In this document: positions 47,354-57,630 of the stretch, one piece after another
Layout: the number at the start of each line of letters is the position of its first letter
Position numbering within the stretch: the stretch's first letter is position 1
Source: Citrus sinensis
Lineage: Eukaryota > Streptophyta > Magnoliopsida > Sapindales > Rutaceae
Assembly (NCBI RefSeq): GCF_022201045.2
Contig: NC_068564.1
Location: forward strand, 6,510,001 to 6,574,000
Direction: 5' to 3'
Length of the DNA: 64,000 nucleotides
Notes under the pieces: generated by a model
The model's input: the letters and a program-made list of their open reading frames with translations, nothing else
The model's database searches: none
Told to the model about the DNA's origin: nothing
Translations under genes and position numbers: made by a program

Positions 47354-48150
47354 AGGGTAAAATTATAGTTTTCTATTGATATAAATTAATATTGGTTTTG
47401 GAAATGGTATTTATAATTTGTAACTTGTTTTGTAGTGATTCTTTTGCTATGATGGAAACATTGGCAGCAAACTTATTAACAAATAGTGGAGGCAACATTA
47501 TCACTTTTTGACACCTTCTACAATGCCACATCAACCCTTCCAGCCACAAGGTTAAGGTTATTTAGATGCTGATTTCATCAGGATGAAGTGGCCAAGTAAT
47601 GACCAGGCATGTCGTCGTTTTCTTTTTCTTTTTTATTTTGGAGCTGAAATTGTTGGAAGTTTGTTGGACATTAAGCTTGGGCATTATATAGCTGGAAGTC
47701 GTGATGACCTACTATAAGTATGATTGGAATGGTTTATGACATTTTGAAAGTTGTTGGGATTAAGATACATATAGGACTGATATCAACCAAACCAACACTT
47801 TTTTTTTTGTTTTTTGGTCACATGTATGTAAACACCAGACTTGATGTTACTAACATTGTAAGTTGCTGCCAATATGCATTTATAGATAAAATAACTTATT
47901 GCTATTATTGATATCATATTTGATTAAATGTTACATGTCAAGAAACGAATGCATTTTGTTGATTATAAGATTAATATTGGCCATTGTTCTAGCATTCCTT
48001 ACAATACAATACAAGCAATACAAGTATAGTTATCACTATAATGGTGATTTGATACTTCTTATTTTTATGAAGTAAACCTTCAATGTTGATGAACCTGTTG
48101 TGGAAGTCCTCAATGTTAAATTGTTGAATCTCACTTGCACTGTCTACAGC

Positions 48151-48419
48151 TTATTCTTCAAACCTTTGTAATGCTGCTTGAATTTCTATAGCCTCATCTG
48201 TAGATGGTTTCCACCATCTAAAGAAACCACAAGATGGATCATTAGGCACGTGTAATATAGTTTGTTGGGGTTTGTTTTTTATTCTGACACTTTGATTTCT
48301 GCCCTTCTTCGACAATAGCATACTGTGTTATAGAACTTGATGATGCCCCCATTGATTTTAGGTAAATTCCTTCTTCTGTTATAGATTGATGAACTTGATG
48401 CATTCCTTGAAGTGGACAT
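48151..48419 (-). pseudogene. GRF-type zinc-finger gene fragment inside the MULE, antisense
   Basis: On the minus strand, ATG at 48419 opens MSTSRNASSSSIYNRRRN. It then reads CYCRRRAEIKVS, followed in a shifted frame by NPNKLYYTC and PNDPSCGFFRWWKP, and ends with an acidic helix (EAIEIQAALQRFEE) before TAA at 48151. The CxC...C...CGFFRW spacing is that of the GRF zinc finger found in plant and topoisomerase/endonuclease-associated proteins. A stop and a one-base shift between the halves make it a pseudogene as it stands. It runs opposite to the transposase frame. Confidence 0.7.
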
Positions 48420-49779
48420 TTTCTTCAAATTTCCAATGTCGTGTCCGTTATATTCTTTTTGAAATACAGCACAACGTATCTGAACTTCAAGTTGTTGTGC
48501 TTGTTTTGTGTGTGAATGAAGCTGCTGTTGAAGTTGTATTGTTTCGGTGGGTAAAACCAAATGTTGTACTACTGTAAGTTGTTGCTGAGTAAAAAAAATG
48601 ATGGAGTTTCCAGGTGAGTCAATGAAAATCACTGAGGTGTGAAGATGGTGGGTATTTATGTGTGTTAAACATCACAGCTTGTGGTGATGCATCAGCTCAA
48701 ATTTATCAATTTTTTTTATTGCTCTTGTAACCATATAGCCGTTATTATTGTTGCTCAGATTTTATAGCCGTTGGCTTTTTGATGTGCATGGTAATAAACC
48801 AATATGCTAAGGGCAGTATAGTCAATATAATTTAACAGTTATTCAAAGCCTTCATGTGTAAACACACCTTTAAATAATGGCCAGTGGTAAATTTCTTAGT
48901 TCAATGAATCAACTGGATGCATTTGAATTCAACGCAAGGGTATATTTGTCATTTAATCAAAATATAGACTGATCCATTACAGTTAACTGAAAAATAAACA
49001 GAAATGGGTGCGCGGTGCTCATAGCCAAAAGAATTGGGTGCGTTGTGCTGTATGTCAAAACATTTGGGTGCGGGGTAAAAATTACCCTATATAATATTGA
49101 ACTGATAAGGGTGGGAATACTTTCATCTCACAATTTGTTGTCAATCCATCCCATTCCTAAAAATGTATTATTTTTCAAAATTGAAAATACAGAAAAAGTT
49201 TAAACAAGTAATCAATTAGATCCTCTTCTTTATATAAGTCACTTGACCGATGATGATCACTACTATTGTTTTAACCTAATTTTAAGTTGACATTTTAGCT
49301 TTATCACAAAAGATGACTAAAAGTAAATTTTTTTTAAAATTTATCAAACATAAAAATTAGCTTTTAACTTTTCAAAATTACTTTTGAACCTCACAAAAGT
49401 AATTTCAAACAAGCCCTCAGAATTCTATTGGGATTCCAAACTTTATAAGGGCTAGTTTGTTAATGTTGTAGTTCTTAAAATAATTATTGTTAGTTGTGCT
49501 GTAGAAATAATCAATTGTGAAGAGAATTTATTAAGTGTCTGATAAGTTTTATTTCTAAAAGTGCCGTGAGTTTTAAAATTAATTATATGTGTTTGGTAAA
49601 TTTTATCATTAAATTATTGCTAGAATACAAATGATTAAAATAGATATAATATCAAGTGAAATTTACTTCAAAAATATGCAAACATGTATACTTAATATTT
49701 TTATATGTATCTATAACATTTGATATCTTAAAAATTAGTACTTTTACTTTATTATTTTTCTTCTCAAATGAATTCATCC

Positions 49780-49780
<1 letters not shown>

Positions 49781-49849
<69 letters not shown>

Positions 49850-49869
49850 AATAATAATAATAATAATAA
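49781..49869. repeat. (CAT)n(AAT)n microsatellite
   Basis: About 23 CAT units (49781-49849) pass into AAT/ATA units to 49869. It yields poly-Ile and poly-Met open frames on the two strands that are not genes. Confidence 0.97.
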
Positions 49870-50164
49870 AACAACTTCTACCATTAAATAACATCAATTT
49901 TGTATAATTATAGTTTAATGAGACGATCCTTTGAAAATCATGAAAAAGTATATTGATAAGGTTCATCATAATTTTTTTTGAATATTTATAAATCAAAGAA
50001 CAAAAAAATGAAACAAATATTAACCTAACTGGTGATCTTGCAGTGGTGGTATTTGTAGTGTTAGAGGAGTTTTGATGGAACATAAAATAAGAAGACGAAG
50101 ACTTGGGTTAAAGAGCATGCATAAAGATAAATACATCAAACTAAATATAAATTTGGGTTATATA

Positions 50165-51380
50165 AAATATGTAAGGATTGTTGTACAAATTTTATTGTAT
50201 TCGCAAGCGCACTAATCTATTGTAAAATAGATTTTGTGGTGACGAGTGTCGATCCCACGAGGAAGTAGATTTAATTATGAGTAGGGTTAATTTTTTAGGT
50301 GTAAATGTGAGTTGGTTGGAAGTGAGTTTGTTTTTTTTCTTAAGATTTAAAATAAAATGGTGGGAATGAATTAAAGATAAAAACAATGCAAATGAAATGC
50401 TTGAGTTTTTGGATTCACACTCAACATTCACCATGAGCTTAATATTTCTTTTTCAGTTTCGATTAATTCATAAGAGAGATATGTTCACTCGTCATAATCC
50501 TCACTTTAATAAATATGGTATCAAGCGCTCAGTATACCAGAGATAATGATCTTCTACTAAGTGTGGTGTCAAGAATACGATGTGCCATACGATAATAATC
50601 CTTTTGTTGATAAGGTGGTAAGACTATCAACTAAATAGCTTAGATATATTCTCTATCGACATTGAATCAAGACGACCCACAAAATACTGAAGGTGAATTT
50701 TCTCTCGAATTAATATGGTACTAAGTACTCAATGTGCCAGACAATAATGATCCTTCACTAGGGAGCCGGTATACTGTGCAAAATCTAGACATGATACACT
50801 GTCTGTCAATAATGAGTCAAAACATGCACACAAATCAGAGAGGATAAGAAAATAAACTTACCTAATTAAGTCCATGGATCATGTGAGGCTTCACTTTCAA
50901 CCTAAGCTAGCCACTCATAATTGAATTAGGGGTAAAATGGTAATTTTACTAAAATAAGTAAAAAATACAAGATGGAGTGAGAATTACAAAAAAGACCTCT
51001 AAAATGGATTCAGGGGTCTCAAATTAAGGGGGAGGGAGTCCTCTATTTATAGATACAATAAATAAATTATGGTCATTGGATGAAAATAATTTGGACGCTC
51101 AGGATTGCGCCACGTGGCAAGTTTCGATTGGTTGGAACACATCATCAATCAACACCACTTCAGCATTTCGGTCTAATAAGATGCTGCCACGTCATCGGCT
51201 AATGCCACATCATTAGTTAACGCCATATAATTAGTCAATGCCACATCATTAGTCCAAGAGGATGCTACCACGTCATTGGTCAATACCACATTATCGTACT
51301 ATATATGTGAACAGTGCCATATTTGTGAACAGTACCAAATTCCCTTTTATGCTCCTCTTAAAGTTTTCGACTGTCCTGAG
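50165..51380. repeat. Dispersed-repeat-like region, possibly retrotransposon remnant
   Basis: The stretch near 50200 (CGCAAGCGCACTAAT, then GTGTCGATCCCACGAGGAAG) resembles a word set I have seen in many plant LTR-element-associated repeats. Between 50510 and 50770 a block (AATATGGTA.[TC]AAG..CTCA..., then AATAATGATC.T.CACTA) recurs two or three times. No coding domain, terminal repeats or target duplication could be defined, so the class is uncertain. Confidence 0.4.
51182..51300. repeat. Imperfect tandem repeat, about 18-bp unit
   Basis: Variants of GCCACATCATTAGT[TC]AA repeat five to six times (GCCACGTCATCGGCTAAT, GCCATATAATTAGTCAAT, CCACGTCATTGGTCAAT and so on). Units are diverged. The repeat contains several ACGT cores but no evidence of function. 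Confidence 0.8.
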
Positions 51381-52449
51381 TTAAAAAATGCCATTTGTTT
51401 CACTATTTGACTTCTAATTAGTCGTAAAATGGTCAAAATACCCATGAAATACATAAAATCTATAAATTATAAAAAAAACATACCTAATAAAAGCTTAGAA
51501 GATTTTAACACGTGAATGTGAAAATGTTAGTGAGACTTGGAGCATAAAATGACAATTTTACCTTGTACAAATATGCATTCTCCAATAGTCAACAAGGATA
51601 AATGTGGAATTGTATTAAAATAAAACTAATTCTCAAAGTAAATTTTGAAAAGTTACCCACTCTCTCTACTTTTCAAAATTTGCTTAACAACATTTGATAA
51701 TAAATATACCCTTATTTCACATTTTATGAAAAGGGAAAAAGCCTCAAAGGGGCTCAAATTGGTGCCTATTGATAGCATCATGCATCCGTGGCTTGACTAT
51801 GGCACTTATAAAAATTTTTATATAGAAGTGAAATAATAAAATGATTAGTAATCTTTTGTCATCAGATTATATATTTGTTTTAATTCCTACGAATATATCA
51901 ATTTATCAATTTTAAATTAATTTATTTGTTTTACTTTTTATTTTCAAATCTTATGTTCGATGTCTAAAATTTATATTTTATTTTGTACTTAATGTTAATT
52001 TACTAATTTTATGTATATTTGTAGGTTTTTGTTTTATTTACCACTAATGCATTAATTTACTAATTGTTTTATTAATTTACTTATTTTACTTTCCATTTAC
52101 AAGTCTTATACTCTATTTTCAATTTTATGTATTATTTTACAATTATTGTTAATTTACAAGTTTTATATTAAATTTACAAATCTTATGTTTCATGTACAGA
52201 ATTTATGTTTAATTAAGGCATTTTTATCATGGCATCACACACACGCACACACATCACACATACCCGTATATATTTTTGCAAAATTGACAGTCGGAAGAAA
52301 ATTTATTTCGAAAATATAGGTGTATAAAGCTTCCTCGTTAATTAAGAAAGTTCACAGAAGAAGTTTTGATTCCTCATTAAGAAAGCTTATAGATGTTTGG
52401 TTTCATCATGAATTCATGATAACTTTACATGGAGATGGAGATGGAGTCG

Positions 52450-52995
52450 TTTGATCTCTTATCTTAATTTGAGGTATCATGCATTAATATTTGTTTACTA
52501 TTTGTCACGTCTGACTTTTTATTTAATGTATTTAAGTTTTTTGAAAGTTGGAGGGTGAACAAAGCTTAAACTAATTTTTTTAACCTTCTACTTCCTCAGG
52601 ATTCGTGTTTGGATGACCCACCAAATAAAACTGCTTGCAAATCACTCAACCAAGGCCTTAAGGGCTTGTCATAAATGATATTGGCTTCTCTTGCTTTACT
52701 ACTTGAGATATTTTAATGATACCATTAGAAATTTAGAATATAGTGGTAACCACATGATTCATAGGGGAAAAAAATATTGAACTGAAAAAGGTGGGAATAT
52801 TTTCATTGCACAATTTTATACATTCAATCCCATTTAAAAAATGTATTTATTAAAGATTCACAATATTATTTTCTAAATTAAAATTTAAAATAAAAAAATT
52901 TAAATGATTAATCAACTAGACCCTCTTCTTTATATAATTCACTTGACAATTGTTGATCACTAGTCTTGTTAACCTAATTTTAATTTTACTTTTTA
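52450..52995. repeat. Duplicate of the MULE-flanking sequence (without the MULE)
   Basis: This block matches 44840-45138 joined to 49097-49310 across the MULE. Shared stretches include GCATTAATATTTGTTT.., GAATTT.GGATGAC.A.CCAAATAAAA, AAGG.CTTGTCA, GGTGGTAAC.A.ATGATTCAT, then ATATTGAACTGA.AA.GGTGGGAATA and CCTCTTCTTTATATAA. It represents a diverged paralogous site that has no MULE. Confidence 0.88.
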
Positions 52996-53154
52996 CCTTG
53001 ATCACATAAATTGACTAAATTACCCAAAATATGTGCTTTTGTGTCCTATGTTTAAACAATTAACAGGAATTTAATTTATTAATTATTTAAATTTCTTCTT
53101 TATTTGAAATTATAAAAAATAATGTGAATTTTTTATTAATTCTTTTTTTTAAAG

Positions 53155-53222
53155 TGAGGTGTGTTTATAAAAAATTGTGTTTAAATTTTTCATAAACACA
53201 CCTCAAATTGTGTAAACACAAT
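53155..53222. repeat. Nested palindromes
   Basis: TGAGGTGTGTTTAT (53155-53168) is perfectly complementary to 53192-53205. It is followed by the palindrome ATTGTGTAAACACAAT (about 53207-53222). A diverged third GGGAGGTATGTTTAC copy follows at about 53230. Cruciform or small-RNA hairpin potential is only inferred. Confidence 0.75.
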
Positions 53223-53383
53223 TTCTAAAGGGAGGTATGTTTACGAAGAAGAACTTTTTTTTTTTTAAAGTGAGACGTGTTATAAATTTTTTCTTTTTTC
53301 AATTGAATTATGTTTAGCCTCTAATATTTATGTCAATACATTCAGTGGACTAACGTGTGCATGCATGTGAACCTAAAAGAGAC

Positions 53384-53982
53384 CATATTATCACAGACCA
53401 CTCAAATTTGCCACTAACGGAGGCTAAATTGGCGCACATGGGTATGCTCAATAAAAGTTCACCTAAAGGCAGAGTGTGCTTAGAAGTAAGGAGTGCTCAA
53501 CAATGGGTCACCTCATACAATTAGCGAGTTGTGGTGCATTCAGCAATCGGACAACCCAAAGTGAATAATCTTGGCTCGATTCTAGAATTTTCTACAACTC
53601 GTAACTATCTTGATAAATCTACAGATATGTATTCTAGAACCTAGGTGATATTTAGGCAACTTGCATGGAAGACTCTAGAACTAGGCAAGCCTCTCTATAA
53701 ATAGGCCATGGCACTTGCCATTTTACTCAACACCACACCACACACAACACACACCAAGCACAAGCAACTCAAACACTTGTAAACTCTCTAGTATTCTCTC
53801 TTGCGAGTAATAAAATTTACTTTGGCTACATTACTCGCTTCTCTTTAACTTTCTCACAAGCATCTTTACTTAGCTAGCTTGAGAAGTTCACTAGGCTTAC
53901 TTATCAACTTTTGTGCTAGAAGTTGTCTAAGTGCCACACGAGTTGCTACACAATAAACTCATCCTGTGATAATATGCTAACA
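53384..53982 (+). mobile_element. Probable solo LTR (5' edge decayed)
   Basis: The 13-mer CATATTATCACAG at 53384-53396 is the exact reverse complement of 53964-53976, and the segment ends CTAACA. Inside are TATAAATA (53696-53703) and, about 110 bases later, AATAAAATTTAC, the promoter-plus-polyadenylation arrangement of an LTR. The strand is taken from these signals. The expected TG start and a 5-bp duplication are not seen at the left, so the boundary is uncertain. The 13-bp inverted ends are longer than an LTR needs. Confidence 0.6.
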
Positions 53983-54021
53983 CATCGAAATGATGGAATT
54001 CAACTATAAAATTATATCTAA

Positions 54022-54292
54022 GGACCATTTGTAGTCTAGTAGGATAGTTGTAGCTATTGTTTTAGATACAGCTCTAATGTCTTTAATAAACACTTACTAC
54101 TGCAATTTAAAGGTAAGTTAATTTTGTCCCACATTTATATGATAAAAAACTTATAATATTTTATTATTTTATAAAAATTATTATTTAAAAGTTATATTTA
54201 CCATACATTATCAATTTTTATTTAATAATTACAGTTTTTTCTGATAGTAGTTGTAACTTAAAAACCACAGCACCTCGTGCCAAACAGGATCT
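54022..54292. mobile_element. Tourist-like MITE, 271 bp
   Basis: The ends GGACCATTTG and CAAACAGGATCT form a short imperfect inverted repeat, flanked by TAA at 54019-54021 and 54293-54295. TAA/TTA duplication and this end sequence are typical of PIF/Harbinger-derived MITEs. No coding capacity. Confidence 0.6.
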
Positions 54293-54482
54293 TAAAAGAT
54301 TTGTTGCTTATATTTGCATCGAATAATGGTTTTGATAATTGTATATTTGATGGTTTTGATTCTTGATAATTGTTTATTTTACGACCATCTTGATCAATGA
54401 CACAAGTGCACAAATGATTTTTATCCTTGCTATCTACATATCACGTAATGATCTAATTCCTTTCATATACGCATCGTATCCT

Positions 54483-54486
<4 letters not shown>

Positions 54487-54536
<50 letters not shown>
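54487..54536. repeat. (AT)25 microsatellite
   Basis: An uninterrupted 50-bp AT dinucleotide run, followed by GTATATGTATATATG. It generates mirror-image Tyr-Ile open frames on both strands that are not genes. Confidence 0.98.
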
Positions 54537-54542
<6 letters not shown>

Positions 54543-55860
54543 GTATATATGAATGTCCATATGTCAAAATGAAATTTATTGGTAAGAGCCTTCACGTGAT
54601 TCTTTATCTTTAGACGCTTCCAATAGTCGTGCAAACTGCTAAGGAAGAGGAAGCTAATAATAGCGTTTTCCTAATAATGCTATCCATTTCCGTGATTTAA
54701 TTTATTTTTCTTTCTAAATATTAATCTTGTGGTGTGTTGATATATTTAGATATTGCTACTTTGCAGTATAAGTTTTACTTTTGACTTCGTTCAAATTGAA
54801 TTAATTTTCAATGGCATGTATTTCTTTTTAATTTTAAAGTTTAATGTTGAAAACTTAAAAAATGTATTAAACGGTATAGTCGCGTACAATAGATAACCGT
54901 TTCGTGCCTAGCACTCTAGACTATAAAATTTAAAACAACCTTTTTAGGAGCATCAAGATATATCTTTTTTCTGAAAATAAATAAATAAATAAGGCCGATA
55001 TTAAGACTAAACTTATAAATAGCTGACAGAATTTGAAACTATCTCAGCATGTAAAAATGATGTGCCTTTAAAACTTGTCATTTTAAATGAATGAATCCTC
55101 TTCGCATCAAATTTGAGTGTCCCATCAAGCGAATTCTTTAGACCTATCAATTGACACGTCATAATTGGTCGCAAACATGCTAACTAACATAAGTTTTTTT
55201 TTTTTTTTTTTTTTATATTTTAAACGCTCATTCGTTCTTTAGTTAAAGAAATTGTGGTTACTTTTTTTTTTTTTTTTACTTTTCCCCTTTTTGGTCAAAA
55301 TGTACTATGTTTACCAAAACAATGTTGTTATTAAATCTGGAACTAGCTACGTAACAGAAACTGAATGACAAGCGAATAAATTAGATTCTGCCACGTGTAG
55401 GTATGCGTGACATTTTGACCAGTAATGATCCGGTTAAAAGAAAACCACCGAACTTCTAATGCTTGGGTAAGGATTAATTTCAAATTTACCCCAATTATTA
55501 TTATTAATCAGTAGCACACACTTGCTTTAATGTAAGCCATCAACCCCACCCCGAAATAGTCAAATTGTTGTCCTACGCGGTTAAGTTCAATTACTGGCCA
55601 TTTCTAACTAGCTCAAAAACATTATTGCCCTTAATTAAACATTAGGTCAATGAAAAAAAAATAAACATAGATTTATTTTTATTTATTTTTATAAAAACTA
55701 AGATTTATGCAAATAGATATAAATTTATTTTTTAAACTAAAATTTAGACAAATTAGTAGTGTAATTAATGAATAAAATTATATTTTATGTCATATGAATA
55801 TAGGGGTAAATTTTATTGCATGCTCAAATATACCGATTACTGTTAATCAACTCTTGGTAA

Positions 55861-56454
55861 AACATTTTTCTTTTATTTTCATTCCTCTTTTTATGCTTCT
55901 TTTTTTAATTTCTTCTTCAACTCCTTAAGGCATTTTTTTCGATTAATCTCTCGAAAAACCACTTTGGTGTTCAAATTAGAATAATACACTCATATCAGAG
56001 ATTTTTTTTTCAACTCTAATAGTGGTGGGTAGAGGTTTCAATAGCACTATAACGGTGATTTTTGTGCAGGTTTTACAAGGAAAAGTTTTGTAGGATGACT
56101 TGTTATTGGGGAATTTTTTTTCTTGTCTACTTGTTTTTATTTTTTGTTGTTTTTATGATAGCTTCGGGCGTTCATAAGGGAAATTATTTGAATTATATTG
56201 ATTTTGGTGAAGAAGTTGCCTTGTGTTTTGGCTTATAACTTACTAGTAAAATTGATTTATCTTCATTAATTGTTAAGTCGGATTCGTTATTTGTGATGTG
56301 TCAAAGTAGGATTTTCAAGTTCATTGTGTCTCAAGAATTTAACATTGTACTTTGAGTAGTTCAAATTCTTTTGTAAGGATGTAAGATTTTTCATTCAACT
56401 TGTAATCTTTAAGTTTTTTAATGATATAAATTGTAATGTTTCCATTAAAAAAAA
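55861..56454 (+). mobile_element. LINE 3' end (or similar retroposon) with poly-A and 12-bp TSD
   Basis: A 594-bp insert ends in a run of A just before the 12-mer AACTCTTGGTAA (56455-56466). The same 12-mer lies immediately left of the insert (55849-55860). A poly-A tail with a long target duplication indicates LINE-driven insertion. The last 100 bases (AACTTGTAATCTTTAAG, then TTTTTTAATGATATAAAT) resemble the untranslated end of plant L1 elements. No open frame is present, so a processed pseudogene of unknown origin is the alternative. Confidence 0.82.
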
Positions 56455-56466
56455 AACTCTTGGTAA

Positions 56467-57630
56467 TTCAAAACCCATGAAAAATATTTTTGATATACCA
56501 TGTATGCAATTATAAGAAACTATTTTATTTGTAAATTTGAATTAGATTTCTCTCATCAACTATCATATTTTTCAATATCAAACTAAAAAATTCACGCTAG
56601 TTTAAATAAATGGATGCTGAAATATGAAGTATTTTTAATACTGACATATTTATATAAGTAATACTATCAAAGGATATTTTAGAGAAAAAAATATGTTGAC
56701 TAAAAATAAACTCTAGTGGGTTAGTAAACAAGTTCATTTTTTTAAATAGTAAATGAGTTAAATTTGATTTTAGAACTTTTTTGTTAAAAAAAATCTTACA
56801 ACTAAATAAAAATAAATTTGATTTCACTAAATAAAAAAATTTGATTATTGAATAAAAAATTAATTTGATTACTAAATGAAAAACAAAATTGATTTTACTA
56901 AATATTAGTATATATTTTATTGTAAAAATTGACAAGTTATAAGAGATATTTTACCTGATCAATTTAATTTTATTGAGGCATGATAGTTTTTTAATTCAAT
57001 AGTAGAAAAGTTAACGGGTTGGGTATGCGGTTTTAAATAAAAAGTTAATGGGTGCATATTTATATTTGTCAAAATATTTGGGGGTTCATGGAAATGAACC
57101 CTTCTAAATGTTAAAAACGGTTGCCGGTGATTAACTTCTATTCTGGCCTTTAATCCCAACCATCCAATTTCAGTGTCTAGATCTAACGAATCAAAAATGC
57201 ATCGCTGTTACGTACAGTTTCTGTAACGTAGCCAGCTCCTTTAAATCTACTTTCTAAGGTGGGCGGAAAAAGAACACCGAGGCAGGTTTGCATAAAGAAA
57301 CCAGAGTAGATCTATTTTCAATTCATTCTCACTATCAAAGAGACAAAGGGAATCACTTCTATAGAATTAAATTGTAACCCAGCAAATAAATAAATCCATT
57401 ACATTTCATTGATTCTTCTCTATATATTATCATATATTATTATTCACCAATATTAATGTGTTGCCACACAGCACCGTCAAGAAAGAAGAATATTTAAATT
57501 GAAGACTCACATGGTCTCTTTTTTCCAGGAGGTTAGATCCCCATTTTTCTCCGTTGCACACACAAACTTACAAAACACATCAACTCAAAGATTTTTTGTG
57601 TAATAAATTATCTAATAACCAAATTAAAAT
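56467..57630. other. Intergenic DNA and 3' flank of the DUF642 gene
   Basis: AT-rich spacer with no gene recognised. The stretch next to 57631 would hold the 3' UTR of the minus-strand DUF642 gene. Confidence 0.45.

Larger units (their letters stand above)
45148..49087. mobile_element. Mutator-like element (MULE), 3.94 kb, 118-bp TIRs, 9-bp TSD
   Basis: The left terminal repeat 45148-45265 and right terminal repeat 48970-49087 are reverse complements with only a handful of mismatches. They start GGGTAATTTTTACCCCGCAC and end at the mirror sequence. The identical 9-mer TATATAATA lies at 45139-45147 and 49088-49096. Long TIRs with a 9-bp duplication identify a MULE. Inside are a plus-strand MuDR-type N-terminal frame with two in-frame stops and a minus-strand GRF-finger frame with a frameshift. 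The transposase catalytic core is missing, so the copy is non-autonomous. High TIR identity suggests a fairly recent insertion. Confidence 0.96.

Noticed and set aside
49652..50083. Poly-Met and poly-Ile proteins on both strands
   Set aside because: They are translations of the CAT/AAT microsatellite.
54363..54634. Tyr-Ile repeat proteins on both strands
   Set aside because: They are translations of the (AT)25 tract.
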